64,000 nt of DNA from Selaginella moellendorffii (GCF_000143415.4 NW_003314273.1:1198563-1262562); one strand, 5' to 3'; positions 9,720-23,800 are shown, counted from the stretch's first letter. Notes: generated by a model from the letters alone, not told the origin. Numbers and translations: made by a program.

Positions 9720-10968
9720 TTTAACGAAATAGAGCTTCATAAGGCCCCACGAACCTGCTTAAGGAACTCAAGATCAGTTCATTTCCAGGAATACATGCAT
9801 TTTTACCTTTGGGTAAACTTTCGGCTGATCCCACTTGGTAGCCTTAGGTTCTTAGTGTTCAGCCACACCTTCTCCCCAGGTTGGAACTCTACGTCCCGAC
9901 GCTTCTAGTTTGCATACTTGGTTTGCCTTTATTGAGCCCGTTCCAAGGAATCCCTCACTAGATTCCAAATGTTGAGCCTTTCCGCCATGAACGCCTTCAC
10001 TGCAAGTAACTCTCCATGATACTCGGCCATGCCGAGTTTCACAAGATATTCAATAGCCTGCCCATTGATGACTTCCCATGGATTCACCCTGATACTCGAG
10101 TGTGGTGAGTTATTATAACACATTTCCACAAATCTCAAATAACTTACCCAATCGGTCTGGTCCTTCAAGACATAGCATCACAAATAATCCTCCAATTGCC
10201 TATTCACCCTTTCTGCTTGTCCATCTATCTGTGGGTGATAGGCTGTACTGAATTTCAACTTAGTGTGATATTGTTCCAAGAGAGTTCTCCAGAACCTACT
10301 AGTGAAGATCTTATCTCGATCTGAGATAATCTCTTCTGGCCTTTCCCGCATTCGAACCACTTATTTGAATAACAACTTCACCACACCTTCGGCATCCACT
10401 TCTGTTATGGTGGGTATGAAATATGCCATCTTCGAAAATCGGTCCACCACCACAAATATTGCATCGAACCCCTCACTTGGGGGGAGTCCCATGATGAAGT
10501 CCATCGTAAGACATTTTCACGGACGATCTGGAATTGGGATGCTTTTTAACAAGCCCCCACTAGCTTTAGTCACGGCTTTGACCTGTTGATATATTGGACA
10601 TCCCTTTACATAGTCTTGGACGTCCTTAGCCATATCTGGCTAGTGATACTTCCTCTTATGTAAGCCCATCATCTTGGGCACTCCACCGTGTCCCGCAAGA
10701 GGTCCATCATAACACTCTTCTAAGGCTACCTTCCTTAGTTCCCCTTCTGGAACATACACCCTTGTTTGTTTATAATAGATGAGTCCATTGTGTTCTGCAT
10801 AGCTTGTTTTCTCTTCCATTGGCAGCTCACCTCTTTGGTGAGCTTCTCGCGCCTCCAGGTTCATCAGCAACACTGCTTATGCTAGACCATTATTCTCATA
10901 CACTGTCTGCACATCATCCCAAAAGGTTGCTATCGTGCTGGATATCACCAGCTTTAAGCTTGGTCCTA
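9720..10968 (-). mobile_element. Chromovirus-type Ty3/gypsy fragment: integrase
   Basis: The minus strand encodes an integrase zinc-binding region (10873-10640, with GLIYYKQTRVYVPE and a GPLAGHGG core), then catalytic-core pieces (10360-10178, with EIISDRDKIFTSRFW and STAYHPQIDGQAERVNR, and 10168-9929, with CYNNSPHSS). Frames are broken by stops. A close relative in the same orientation lies at 48786-50686, and the two align through most of this segment. At about 10968 the homology breaks into unrelated sequence. Confidence 0.85.
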
Positions 10969-11611
10969 CTTCATTTCAACTACTCACTGCATGAGCAATG
11001 GAGTGTTATCCATCCATCCACGGATTCCCAAATCTCTCCCAATCCCCCTCCCTAGGTTAGACTAGACTTAAGGTTTGGCTACACTCCCCGCAGGCATAAG
11101 CAGCCAAACATACCAAACTTCCAAGTTCCTAACCTCCTTTGGTACAACAAGACTTGATCATGGGACCCTCTAAATCCCAAGCTTTGGGTGCAACACTTGC
11201 TTCTGAACACCGGGGTGAAACACCGTGGCCTAACGGCTCGGTATGGGTACCTCTACCCCCCCACAAGGGAAGGCCCAAGCCCCTAGGAAGGGCAAGGACC
11301 AATGAGCTGCAAGATACTCAAGTGGGGCACCACTCCACATGAGCCAGGAGCACCATAGCCGGTTTCCCTTTCGGGAGTGGAAGCTGCTCTTGAGCACTTC
11401 CTTGGGTGGCCCCTTCAGCACCACCCGAATCGATGCTCACTCCCACCTAAGGCCCCTTGGTCCCAATCTCAACCTTAAGTCAATTTGGAATCACCACTAG
11501 AGAGTTCCTTTAAGTCTGGTTCCTGGACCTTACTATCCATACTATACTTTTGGAACCCTTGCAGCCCCCCCCGGGAGACACACGCTTTAAGCTTTCACCC
11601 CACGACTTGTA
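10969..11611. other. LTR-like non-coding segment
   Basis: No coding sequence is recognised. The segment separates minus-strand integrase from the plus-strand fragment downstream, and it is rich in CCC/GGG runs like the other LTRs of the window. It probably belongs to an LTR or leader of a nested retroelement. Its edges could not be defined. Confidence 0.35.
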
Positions 11612-11890
11612 TTAGTATTTGGACTCGGTCTCGGACTCGATCTCGAACTTGACTTCGGACTCAACTTCGAACTCTGCCTTGGACTCGATCTTGGATTTGG
11701 CCTCGGACCCGATATCGGATCTCAGATTCAGTCTTGAACTCAGTCTCGGAGTCGGTCTCGAACTCGATCTCGGAGTCGGTCTCGAACTCGGTCTCGGAGT
11801 CGGTCTCGGACGCGATCTTGGACTCAGTCTCGAACTCAGTCTTTGAGTCAGTCTTGGACTCGATCTTGGACTCAGTCTCATCCCATAAAC
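11612..11890 (+). repeat. Tandem GTCTCGGACTCGA-type minisatellite
   Basis: The period is about 12 bp, built from the words CTCGGACTCGAT, CTCGGTCTCGAA and variants. The unit is read as Ser/Glu/Asp-rich or Ser/Arg-rich peptide in several frames, but no gene is indicated. A second array with the same flank (CAGTCTCATCC ... TTGGTTCCTTACA) occurs at 47761-47980. The array therefore travels with a retroelement end. Confidence 0.8.
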
Positions 11891-11959
11891 TCTTTATCAT
11901 TTTGGTCGTGCCTTCGGGATTCCTTTAGCCTTCGACACCTCGGGAAGTCGGTTCCTTAC

Positions 11960-13690
11960 AGACGGATCCAAGGAAGGTGGCTGTGGTGGAAAATTGGCCT
12001 ACACCGACTACAGTGGCTGAGTTGTGTAGTTTTCTTAGTATAGCTAGTTACTACCAATGATTCCAGCATAAGTTTGCAGAGGTGGCTATTCCTTTGATAC
12101 GGTTATTATGCAAGAATGTGCCATTCGAGTGGAAGAAGCCACAAGAGGAGAGTTTTGTGGTGCTGAAACAATTGTTGAGTGAGAAACTTTTAACAAAAAC
12201 ACTTGCACTTCAATTGCCCACCATTGTTCTAGGCTTTGATCATCATCGTACAAACCAATGTTGGGGGAAGGAGGGGCGCCTCCCCCAACGCTTGCTCAAA
12301 CACGAGAAATGTTTCAATTTATGCAGTGAGTTACCATGGTGTGGAGTAAAGGTTAGGGCTCTTGATTTAGGTATTGAAATCCATGCAAGATTGAAAGTCT
12401 GATATAAAGGCATGGAACACATCCATATCCCCATGTCCATGACAAGTATCCTCTTTGCCAGCAACCATGACATCATTTGGAGGCTAGTCTAGTGTTGACA
12501 AGATTGAAACATTTCTCACTTTGTTTTTGTGCAGGCCGACCTTGAATATGTCAATAGATTCAATACACCATGGATAGTTTTCACAGGGTAACTGTTTTTA
12601 TCCACATTTTCTCCCAATGCATAACCACTCGCATCGCATGTCACCTTGTAAGGTTTTGATGGATTAGCAATGCGAAGCACTGGAAGAGTTCTCATGCAAG
12701 AGGGACAGTCTATTGCATATGAGAGTCAAACTTTGAATTCCACGGAGCAACGCTATTCCATATATAAGCAAGAGTTACTCTCTATTGTTCATACTTTGCG
12801 GACGTGGCGGCACTATCTTTATGGTGCAATGTTCCTGGTGTTGACAGATCACAAACTACTTGTGTATCTTTTCACATAGAAGGAGTTGAACACTAGGCAA
12901 ACTCATTGGATGGTCAAACTCATAGAGTTTGGGGAGTTTTCTATGGAGCATCGTCTGGGAAAATCAAATGTGGTGGCAGATGCTTTATCTCGTGTTCATC
13001 ATGTGGGGACGTTACAAACACGATTTTGTCATCATTTGAGTAAGGTGGTCAGCGAATTTGGGCAGTTGGTTGAGCATGCTCAAGCTCAAGATGTTGAGGT
13101 GGCCTCTTTGCGAGACCAGATGGAAGCCCCTTTCTCATTGGTGGATGGGATTCTCTACTACAATGGCCATGTATATTTGCCACGGGTGGATGTGTTAATT
13201 ACTCAAGTTTTATTCCACTATCATGATCATCCAGAGGCCAGTCATTTTGGGGGAAGAAGACGTATGACTTGATTAAACACAATTTTTATTAGAGGAATAT
13301 AAAGGCTGATATCCTCAAGTATTGTAAATCATGCGAGCTCTGTCAGCAGGTTAAGGTGCTATGGGAGAAGCCAGGGGACTTTTGCAACCTTTACCTATTC
13401 CTTAGAGTCGTTGGTGTAGTATCTTTATGGACTTCATCACTTGTTTGCCACAAACACAGAGGCAAAAAGAGCAAGTATGGGTCATAGTGGCTTGGTTGAC
13501 GAACTATGTGCGGTTGTTGGCTCTTTGGAAGACTGTCACTGACTCAAACTTGGCTGCAGTTTACTTGGAGAAGGTTTTTCCTGATTTTGGTTTGCCGGAG
13601 GACATCATTAGTGATTGAGATTCAAAGTTCACCAATGGATTTTGGAAAAGCTTTGTGGGAAACACACTATGTGGGAAACACACTGACTTA
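11960..13690 (+). mobile_element. Ty3/gypsy fragment: RT end, RNase H, integrase (plus strand)
   Basis: It opens with the RT thumb/connection signature (DPRKVAVVENWPTPTTV, then SFLSIASYYQ and a PFEWKKPQEESF motif). An unrelated insert of about 450 bp lies at roughly 12190-12640. RNase H follows from 12670 (ESQTLNSTEQRYSIYKQELL, then WRHYLYG and LTDHKLL). Next come a GKSNVVADALSR motif and the integrase zinc and core regions (PEASHFGG; MDFITCLPQT; GLPEDIISD). Stops and frameshifts show it is dead. It is inserted between two minus-strand gypsy segments. Confidence 0.85.
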
Positions 13691-13806
13691 AATGAGTTAT
13701 GGAATGACCTCTCCTCTATGTCCAAAGACGTTAAGACTTAAACACCCTCCGGCCGTCGTCGACAAGGAAATAAATAAACCTTGGTGTGTCCACCCAAGAA
13801 GTGTCT

Positions 13807-14820
13807 CTAGTGTTCCAGGGCTAACACTACAGCAAACATCTCTATCTCATGCGTTGGCCATCTTCGTTGAGTTTCATCCAATTTCTTGGAATAAAACACA
13901 ATGGGACAACCATGTTGCCTTAGCGTAACACCAACCGCTTTGTCACAATCTTGCTGTAACACGGCACCAATAGCATAGCCAAATGCATCACAATGCACTT
14001 CAAAGGGTTTATCAAGATCTGGGATCCTGAGAATAGGAACCGTAGTCAAAATCTCCTTCAATCATACAAAAGCATGCTGACAAGCTGGTGTACAATGAAA
14101 CAGTGTACTACTCTTCGCCAACTCAGTCAACGGAAGAGCAATTCTTGCAAAATTGCGGACACACTTGCGATAGTATCCCACCAAACTAAGAAAAGAACGA
14201 ACATCTAATGCAGTGCTTGGGACTTCCCAGGACCTCACCGCTTCCACCTTCTTTGGATCCACCTCAATTACACCACCACCAATGATATGTCTGAGAAAGT
14301 TTATGTGCAATTGTCCAAAAGTGCATTTACTTTCCTTAGCATACAGTTTGTGTTCGTGCAACTTTTGAAACACTAGTTCCAAGTGTTTCAAATGATCTTC
14401 CAACGTTTCATTGAAGACTAAAACATCGTCGATATATAGGACAACAAATGTAAATAATCTCTGAATATTCTATCCATCATAGTGCTAAACATTGCCAGAG
14501 CATTGCATAACCCAAAAGGCATGACAAGGAACTCATAAGATCCATACCAAGTCTTAAAGGCTGTCTTTTCCACATCCTGACTTGCCACCCGTATCTGATA
14601 ATACTGGGACCGCAATCAAGTTGCGTAAAATATTTAGCCTTTAAGAGCTGGTTAAACAAGTCATCAATACAAGGCAAAGGATAATTGTTTTTGACTGTGA
14701 TCTTGTTGAATACTCGATAGTCGATACCCATCCTCATGGTTCCATCCTTTTTCATAACAAAAAGGACTAGCACTCCATAAGGTGACTTGCTAGGTCAGAT
14801 ATGACCTTTGTCAAGAAGCT
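13807..14820 (-). pseudogene. Gypsy reverse transcriptase / RNase H start (broken)
   Basis: The segment begins with [20 protein letters not shown] and [11 protein letters not shown]. It continues with [18 protein letters not shown], a decayed active-site box near 14430, and the FLRHIIGGGVIEVDPKKVEA motif. It ends in an RNase H start with the FEVHCDA box. These are the classical Ty3 RT blocks in order. The frame shifts at least twice and carries stops near 14418 and 14600. Confidence 0.85.
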
Positions 14821-15264
14821 CCGTGAGTTGTTTCTTGAGTTTAGCCATCTCCTTGATGTTCAATAGATATAAGGTGGTTTAGAACCCAGAATAACCTCAA
14901 TCTAATGATCAACCTCATGGCTAGAAAGTAGCCCTAGTGGCAAATCCTTTGGGAAGATATCTTGATTCCTCACCAACAACTCCAATATCTTCTTTGGTAC
15001 AGGATCAACCCCATCACTGATTTAAATTGAGTCACCAACACCCTTAACTTCCATCACTTAAGCCCAAAACGTCCGACATCCCTTCTTAGCTGCTTTCTGA
15101 GTGGCTCTCATAGTCAGGAACTTAGCATCCCAATCCTTTGAGGAGTGCTTTTGCAATTGGAAGAACACAACAAGATGTCCTTCTGATTTCAACATAATAC
15201 GACTTTGTCTAGCACCATAAATCCCTTTAATATATTTGTTACAAAAATCCATACCAAACACCAT

Positions 15265-15760
15265 CTAAAAATCTAGTATCTTCAACACTACCAAGTCCAC
15301 TCTTTCTTTCCACTTGGATATTTTTATTGGAACATCACTCACAAATTTTCTAGCTACTTGCCCTTCTACAAACCGAAAGTGCATAAACGACATTTGCTCA
15401 ACATTCAATCCTAACAACTTAACTAAGTCTTCTAATATCACGCTGTGCGTAGCTCCTGTGTCAATCATCACTTGGATTCAGTGTCCGCGGACAAAGCCTA
15501 CCAGATACATCAATGGATCAGTGTTTGCATTGACTGCAAGAAAAGCTTGAGGAAAGCAATGAAAGTAACTCACCTCCTCTTCCTCATAGTCTGCATTTGA
15601 CCAACTTGTCAACCCCTTCAACTTCACTACCACCATCTTCCCTCATGACATTAACACAAGACTTTATCTTATGCTTGTTGGGACATTCTGAGGACTTATG
15701 TCCTAACCCTCCACAATGGAAGCAATGACCCACACTACCCACTCCGCTAGGAGTAGGTTT
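15265..15760 (-). pseudogene. Gypsy zinc knuckle and aspartic protease
   Basis: A CCHC knuckle is read at 15730-15675 (CFHCGGLGHKSSEC). The protease follows with MIDTGATHSVI as the catalytic DTG box and a VKLLGLNVE segment behind it, as in plant gypsy proteases. A stop separates the upstream GHC-like residues from the DTG frame, so the polyprotein is interrupted here. Confidence 0.8.
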
Positions 15761-16177
15761 CACAGGTTGCTACTGCTTGTACCCACTAGGAGGAGGAATA
15801 GAGGGCCTAGGACCAGAAGAAGTTGGTGGTGGTCTCCAACTACCACCACCTTTGTTAATCGTTGTTTGTGAGCCTTTAGGGCGAAACCTTACTTCCACCC
15901 TCTGTTTCCGGTCACCTTGTTTATTCCTAGAATTCTTATTCTTATCCGAGGTACCAGCATACAGCTATTGATATTGTTCTATGAGCAAGTGACTAAAGGC
16001 AACTTTCTGTGCTGCCTCCTTAAACTCTAGGTACGTCTTCTGCTTAAACTTCAAAATCTCATTGCAAAAAAGTGAATTTAAACCCTCTAGGAAATAACTC
16101 CAAGCATCTTTGTCATTCATATTTGCAATCATAATGTGCTTCTGAGCAAACGCATTAACTTAATGCATGAGCTCCCC

Positions 16178-16831
16178 TCACTGCTTTAACTGCTGCAGCT
16201 CCACGTGAAGTCTCATACCAAGATCATCCGGCAAGTATTCCTTACGGATACAAGATTTTCTAGTTTGCCCTTTTTCAGCACACACTTGGCACCACCAAGT
16301 TTTGGCATGATTAGTGAGAAAGGATTGTGCGCACACAACTTTCGTATGATCATCTACGTTTGCCACTATGAAATAGTTTTCTATATCGTACACCCAGTCT
16401 TCCAAAACCTGATAGCCCCGCATGCCCCTAAAATTGGGTGGTTTTGAAGGCTTGAACTTTGAAACTCGTGCAACCGGGGGTAGCTGCAAAACTTCATCAT
16501 CCTCAGAACTTGAAGAGGAGTCTGGTTGCTTAGGTTCAGCTGGTTTAGCTGCCTCAGCTTTTTTCTTCCTTTTTTTGCTCTCCTTCTTCAATTTGTGAAC
16601 TTCCCTTCACAAATTTTCGATCTCGATCTCTTGAGCCGTACGCTGTAGTGCCACAGCATCTAGCTCTTCCTCTTCTGACTTAGCCTTAGCCTCTTCCGCA
16701 GCATCTCTAGTAATAGTTTCCTCCTCTCGATTTGCCCATCTAGATGTTTTAGAGTCATCAGTATGGCTAGCTGCATGTATGCCTCTTTCAGTAACTGAAT
16801 ATGCATACAATGTTCTTACCGAATGGTGCAA
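16178..16831 (-). pseudogene. Gypsy gag (retrotransposon gag domain)
   Basis: The minus-strand frame has a Lys/Glu-rich coiled start, a Ser-rich acidic linker, then KPPNFRGMRGYQVLEDWVYD, NYFIVANVDDHTKV and FLTNHAKTWW. This is the usual gag core (W-x-x-x-x-F; A-x-x-W). The next conserved gag block is off frame. The segment follows the LTR and primer site by the expected distance. Confidence 0.75.
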
Positions 16832-16940
16832 TCCATCTAATCCTCCACAAGTCGCTTTGGATCTACTAAAAAAGTCTCTACGTATGCAACTTGAGTCAGA
16901 AAATCCAACAAAAGTTGGATAGGAATTGTTGAGACAATCC

Positions 16941-16952
16941 CTCTAATACCAA
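16941..16952 (-). promoter_or_regulatory. Primer-binding site (initiator tRNA-Met)
   Basis: Read on the minus strand, the bases just inside the LTR are TTGGTATTAGAG. This is one change from the TGGTATCAGAGC sequence complementary to the 3' end of plant initiator tRNA-Met. Confidence 0.7.
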
Positions 16953-16953
16953 A

Positions 16954-17880
16954 TGTAGCACACCTAAATTTGGAGCTGCACTCCAAGCCAGTTACGCTAC
17001 AAAACAAGGGTCCAGTACAATCCCATGACCACCAGCTCCCCGTATCCAGCACTTGCACGCAAAATGGTGTCAGATGGAGTTTGGCGCAATTTTGGCATAC
17101 CAGTTGCCTAACACGAGGAGGAGCATACCCCACCAACTAGAGTAGCATGGAGCTTGGGCTTAAACCCAAGATGGACACAAAACAAAGAGCGACATAGCTC
17201 AACGGGAGCCAAACTAATATCTCAAATGGTCAGACATGCATTCCAACCACTATCCCTACTATACAATTGGAACCCCGTACAGCCCCCTCCCCCCCCCCCA
17301 AGGAACACACGATTTGGGCTTTGGGCTTTCACTCCAAGCCTCCCTTAGTACTAGGAGTTAGTCTCTAGGACAAGCTCGAAACTTATTAAATATGGAATGT
17401 TCCTAGATTGCAAATTTGGATACGGGATGCACACCATTGTGTTCAAGCCAATCTTTACATTCTGTAGATATGCCAAATGAGCAAATCTAGACACTTTCCA
17501 TAAATAGCATTTGGAACTGAAATAAGACCAACACAAAGGGTATGATAGTGAGGGTGTTTGGTAGACACAATAAGCTATCATTCAGCGATATTGAGGGAAT
17601 AGTCTCAATACGTGGGGGTTCTTGATACTAGCAACTGCAAGACAATGACACAAGTTTCTCAAACTAGGCCAAGTATACATAGCAAGAAACATATAGGGTT
17701 CCTACCTTATGTTTATCCAATTTAAGTACAAGGTTATTCACCAATTTCTCAACTAGCTCAAGTGAGAACAATAAAGGGAACCAACTGTATTGACCTTCTA
17801 CCATCATGGCAGTAAGGAAAAAGTGTCCGTAAAGATTTGCTGACAATTATTTTTTGATACCTGAAGTCACATTTGCGACA
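16954..17880 (-). repeat. LTR, minus orientation
   Basis: It starts (minus strand) TGTCGCAAATGTGACTTCAG and ends with GCTACA, so it has TG...CA ends. It aligns with the LTRs at 60062-61206 and 21562-23198 and with the fragment at 45029-45384, including a homopolymer G/C run in the middle. Its boundary at 17880 abuts the gag region of another decayed element. Confidence 0.85.
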
Positions 17881-20800
17881 AAAATCAACAATGGAAACCA
17901 TCTCCATAGTAAAACAATTATCAACAACAATACTAAAATAATCAGCAATAGAAATTTTCTCAACAATCAAATTACCAACAATAGCCACAATAATATGAAT
18001 AACAACCTCAAGCATATCCTTGAAACAACTGTGAGCAACAAACTTAAACTTACAACTTTCAACCTCAATACTAATAATAACAAAATCAAGGGACCAACCA
18101 TCTTAGAATAATTAATCTAATCATAGACCTCCACCAATAGTAAGAAATATCAATATAGAACTAATTGAAGAAGAGCTATATAAAGACAAACCTAAAATCC
18201 AAGTTCTCAAATGAACTCAAAAGGACATAATTCTTTAAGAAAAAGACCTTGACAACAAAATTAAAAGACAAGAAACTTATGATGAAATACAAGAAATTTC
18301 AAGAAAAGAATCAAAAGAAGCTAAAAAACTTATCAACATAGTGCAAAAAAACTTTTAACAACAAAAACCTGAAATAAAAGATGATCAAAAAATCACAATC
18401 CAACCCATATCAAAATATGAGAAGCAACTACAACTCATAAACAAAATTCTTTAACAAGGTAACACGCATACCCTTCAAGAGTTTTTGCAGATCACTTCAT
18501 ACTTGAATAAACAATTCTTTAAAATTTATCAAGCACTAGCATAAGTATAATCAATTGAAATCAAGAAAAAAACTAGCAATACTTCAATCCACAAAACTAA
18601 TATCTAACCTAGTGACTTTGATAAAGATGTGCCATGCATTCCAATCTTAATAGGAAAGAAGAAAATTCCAGAAGCAAATGTCAACATTATTGAATACTTA
18701 GCATGCAAAGTGATGGGACTTGGACCAATTCAGCCAACACCCTTTAACATCCAGATGATTGATGACAAAAATGTAGAACCTTTTGGAATCATCTACAATA
18801 TCCTAATCAAAATCAAAGATCAAAAGTTTAAAGTAGTTTTCATCATATTCAAGATGGCTAAAGAACACTATTTCTATAAAGTGCTCCTTGGACAAACTTG
18901 TGGAAGAACATAATCACTTTTAGAGAGCATCAAGATTCTCCTTAACTTTCCACAAATACAATAAAGAAAATTTAGAAGAAATTCTAACAAACTATTATTA
19001 AACACTACAATTGGAATGAAGACCTTAATGACTATAAAAAAACATAAATTTTGAAAGCATATCTAGAATTGAAGTCCTTTATTGAAGTTGATCTCAACCG
19101 AATTATCCCCAAGTTTAACCTAATCTGCTCAACAAAACTACGAGAAACTTCTGACTCAAGAAGATTCAACACTCAAGACTACACCAGCAAAACTCAAGAA
19201 ACAGCATAACCAACCAGGATCAAACTTGAGCAACTCTAACAAATTCTTGTTATGATCTAAATCTCTAGTAATATGAAGTTTCTTAAATCATTTTCAATTC
19301 CTAAGTTGATTTTTCAATTGATTCTTCAATATTGAGAATTTGCAAGAGTTGAAATCCTTTTTGTCAAAGAGTTAGTTCTTCTCTATGATTGACTTGTTGT
19401 TGAGCAATTGATATTTTAGACAAGTACAAAGATGTTTTTGCTTGGCCTTATACAAATTTGAGAGGAATCCCTCCAAAATATGCATGACTAAATCAAACTT
19501 TTTTCTCAGATTGTATTAAGAAAACAATCAGCATACCAAATGAACCCAATATGCAACTCAAAGTCAAGGAAAAACTTGACAAACTTGAACAAATCAATTT
19601 CATCTACCCAATCTAGATTCTAGAATGGCTATCACTACTAGTAATTGTTCCTAAGAAGAATAATAAACTCAAGATTAGTGCTCAATGATGCAATATAAAA
19701 AGACACATTTGCAATTCCCTTCTCTGAAAAAATTCTCAACACAAATGCTAGACGCAAAATATACTCATTCCTTAACAGCTTTTCAGGATACAACCAAGTT
19801 ACACTTGAAGATCAGTATAAGACAGCTTTCATAAACCTATGGGGTGGTTATACATACCTACATATACTATTTGGTCTTTCCAATGCACCATTTACTTTCT
19901 AAAGAATCATCACGAACACTTTTTAAGAGTACTTCACAGAATTCATATGAGTTTTCATGGATGCCTTCAGCATTTTCAATAGCAAAGAACACTATCTCTA
20001 ATGTCTCAAAAAATGCTTCATCAGATATTGAGAAAACAACATCTCCTTAAAGTTTGATAAATGCACTTTCTTTATCAAATCCAAAGTTATACTTAGACAT
20101 GTTATCTGCAAAGAAGGCATCCTCATTGGTAAAGACAAGACTCTACCATCACCAACATGCAACATCCAACATACATCACCCAATTTCGAACCTTCCTTAA
20201 CAAAATGGGATACCATTGATGATTTATTAGAAATTAAACAAAGATTATCAAACCATTTATTGAACTTTTCAAGAAGGATTAAGTCTACAAATGGACTCAA
20301 GAATGTCAAGAAGCTTTCAACATACTCAAGAATTTGCTGACAAGAGCTTTAATACTTGCTCAACCAAGTTGGAGAAAAGACTTTAACATTCAAGTCAATA
20401 CCTTTTCCTATGCAATAAGAGTGGTTTTTTCACAGTAGCAAAAAGACCTTAAAAATTGACCAATCTACTATGCCAATTAAAGACTCAATTCAGCTAAGAT
20501 GAACTATACCACTACAAAAAAAGAAGCTCTCAGAATGGTCTATGCACTTTAGAAATTTTAACATTACCTTCTTGGCAATAAAGTGAAGATTATGATAAAT
20601 ATAACGTGCTTCTACACCTTCTTAACAAAACCACCAATAGTTTTCTCAAGAATATAATATTGAGATCATCCACAAGTCTAGTAAGAAACATGAACAAGCT
20701 GACCATTTTAATTACATCATAATAAGTGAATAACCAAAGTATAACATAGATGATTTCCTTGACTCCAACATCTTATGAGTCTATACTTTACCCTAAACAC

Positions 20801-23800
20801 ATGACATCTGCGACTACCTAACTACAGTAAAAATACCAAGCCAATACACCACCTCTAAGCAACATAAACAATTTGTCTTGGAGCAAGACCATATTTAGTT
20901 GTGAGAGGAAGACTGTGCAAGTTAGGATGAGAAAATGTACTATGAAGATGTGTACAACCAAAAGAAACTCAAAATTTATTTGAAGAAGCTCACTACATAT
21001 AAACAAGAGGACACTTTGCAGAAGAAATCACAACTCAAAAGATTTTACAAGCAAGATTTTAGTGGCCAATGCTCTAAAACAATTTAAAATTTTTTTTACA
21101 AGAATGTGACATTTGTCAAAGAACTAATATGCACTGAAAAAGCAAATTCAAAAACTTCATCTTATGACTCCTTTCGAACCATTTGAACGATAAAGACTCG
21201 ACTTTACGACCACTTACAACAAATTCTAAGTGAAAGAAGTACATCCTTATACCTACTAACTACATGACAAAATGGACTAAAACTCAACAAATGAGGGTTA
21301 TAACAATGAAGAACATACCAAAACTCATCTATAAAAACATTATCACAAGGTATGGTTTATCTCAAAAACTTATTACAAATTAAGGAACATACTTCATCAA
21401 TGAGACCATCAACATTTTGACTCAAAAGTTCACAATCAAGCACAAAGATTTAACACCATACTATCCTTAAGAAAATGGTCAAGTCAAATCTATAAACAAG
21501 ACCCTCAAGAAGTTCATGAAGACAAATAAAAAAGACTGAGACGATTGCATTTATAACGACTTGTAGACATATGACTTTGGGTGTCAAAAGTTACCTGTCG
21601 ATTAATCCTTTCGAATATTCTTTCTTTACTACCATGATGGCAGAATATCGGTATTATTGAACCCTTTATCAGTGCTTCTTGTTCAAGTGCTAATAAACTG
21701 GGCTTAGCACCTATACTTAGCAAAATGAATAAAAAGTAAGAACTTCTATATATTTTTTGCTGAGCATAGTCGACTTAGCTTTTAGTTCTCTTTTACTCTG
21801 TCTTGCACTAGTTTGACAAGAACCCTCATGTATTAAGATTAGTCTCTCAATATTGCTGAATGATAGCTTATTGTGTCTACCAAACACCCTTATTATCATG
21901 CCCTTTATGTTAATCTTATTCAATCTTAATTGCTATTTATAAAAAGTGTCTAGATATGCTAATTTGGCATATTTATGGAATGTAGAGATTGTTCTAAACA
22001 CAATGGTGTTAGTCCCGTGTCCAAATTCACAATTTAGCACCATTCCATAACTTTCAAGCTTATCCCAGAGACTAACTCCTAGTACTAAGGGTGGCTAAGG
22101 GTAAAAGCCCAAAGTATGTGTTCCTCAAGAAGGGGGGGGGGGGCATTGTTTGGGGTTCTAAATGTATAGTAAGTAGGTTGAGCATGGCCAACCAACCTGA
22201 GATTTATATTTGAACTATATATAACCTCAAACAATATATATTAAGGACTATATTTGAACTTTATGGATTGTCTCTCAAGTCGTTCCTTTTAGTTGCTTAC
22301 AATTCACTACACTTCCCTTCAAATTCATGCCTTCGTGAACAAAAGCTAAAAGCTACAGCTCTCTAAGAGCCCCGCACTCTTGACACCCTACCCCTTGGGT
22401 CGAGCCCAGCCAGAGCAAATTGGACCAGCCAGATGTTAATTAACATGTGGTGTGATTCTCTTATGATTCCCTTAGCCAACCAATAAAGTTGAACTCGAGA
22501 CCCCTCTAATACCAAATGTAAACTTCTAAATTTGGACTTCCTGAGAGGTCACTTAACCCAGTATTATTCAAACCCAAGGACATTTAACCCTAAGTATCTT
22601 AAGACCCTTAACCGATTGGAAAAGGGGGTGCACTTTTATTCATGGGCCCTTTCTCTTTATATTTGAACCCTATTGATCGTTTCTCGAGTTGTTCCCTTTG
22701 GTTGCTAACAACATAATCTAGTTTCTGCTTGAGTGTCTATCCTTGTTCTACATCCGGCTTAGGTCTAAGGCCATGTTTCATACCATGCTAGTTAGTGGAG
22801 TACCCATATCCTTGCGTTAGGCCACCAATATGCTGAAATAGCACCAAACTCCATTTGGCTCTATTTTGCATGCTAATCTTAATATTGGGATGCTAAATGC
22901 TCTAGGATTGTTCTAAGTTGTTTCGTGCTCTTATCCCTTCGCTCCTTAGGCTATATACTCGCTCATGCTTTAGTTCTATTACTCCTTGGCTCCATACTTA
23001 GGAGTTTGCCTCCATTCCTTCATTCAGTGGCCTAAGGCCCTGAAACTCGAGTTCCACTTTGCTATCCTTTGGACACGTGGCATGTGGCATGTGGTATGTG
23101 GCATGTGACATATGGCATATAGAGGGTTTAGGTTCCAGTTTGTGGTTATCTTACAATAAATCACCATAGGATAAAGAATGAAAACCACGTGTGTTACAGG
23201 CATATTAAATTGCTTATAAAGTTTCAACAAACTCAACACTATTCAAGCTTGCCTATAACTTACAAATTTTGACACCACTCAAGTACATCATTCCTTCATT
23301 ACAAATAGCAATATACTATGAGATCAATCAAGACGAATCAATCAAGAGAATACTAGCAATGCTAGAAAATCTTAATAAAAAATGACTATAAGAAATTTTG
23401 ACACTTGAAGTCATTTAAGCTAGAAGAAAAGTGAACCATGATAAAAAAAAAAAAAGGCTCAAAAATGAAGAACTCAAGATTGGAGATCAAGTTCTATGAT
23501 TTCTAGAAAATATAGAGAAAATTAACTCAAGGACAAAATTAAGATAGGAAGGACCATTCCTCATCAAATAATTCATAATCTTCATTTCTTCCTAGATCAT
23601 TATTGACTAAATTAGTGTTGATCAATCAATATTTCTTGAGCTTTTTGAGGTTGACAATTTGGAGATATTCATCATCAAGTGTTGTAATTATTGTTATTCT
23701 TCAAACTCAAGAATCCAACACTAAAGAAAATCACAAGCATGAAAGTCAACAATCTAATAACTTAAACATAAAACTCAAGACTTCAATAGAAAGAGAATTT

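Larger units (their letters stand above)
13700..17880 (-). mobile_element. Ty3/gypsy retrotransposon: 5' LTR, gag, protease, RT, RNase H (minus strand)
   Basis: Reading down the minus strand gives the 5' LTR 17880-16954, the primer-binding site 16952-16941, gag about 16831-15640 ending in a zinc knuckle, the aspartic protease around 15471 (IDTGATHS), reverse transcriptase 14820-14062 and the start of RNase H 14061-13807 (FEVHCDAFGYAIGAVL; PIVFYSKKLDETQRRWPTHE). The order PR-RT-RH is Ty3/gypsy. The integrase is missing at the 13700 end, where the plus-strand fragment begins. The integrase at 9720-10968 could be its displaced end. Several stops make it inactive. Confidence 0.85.

Noticed and set aside
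23071-23125. GGCATGTGGCATGTG repeats resembling the palindrome half site
   Set aside because: They belong to the LTR (compare 61075-61130), have direct rather than inverted symmetry, and lack the matching second half.
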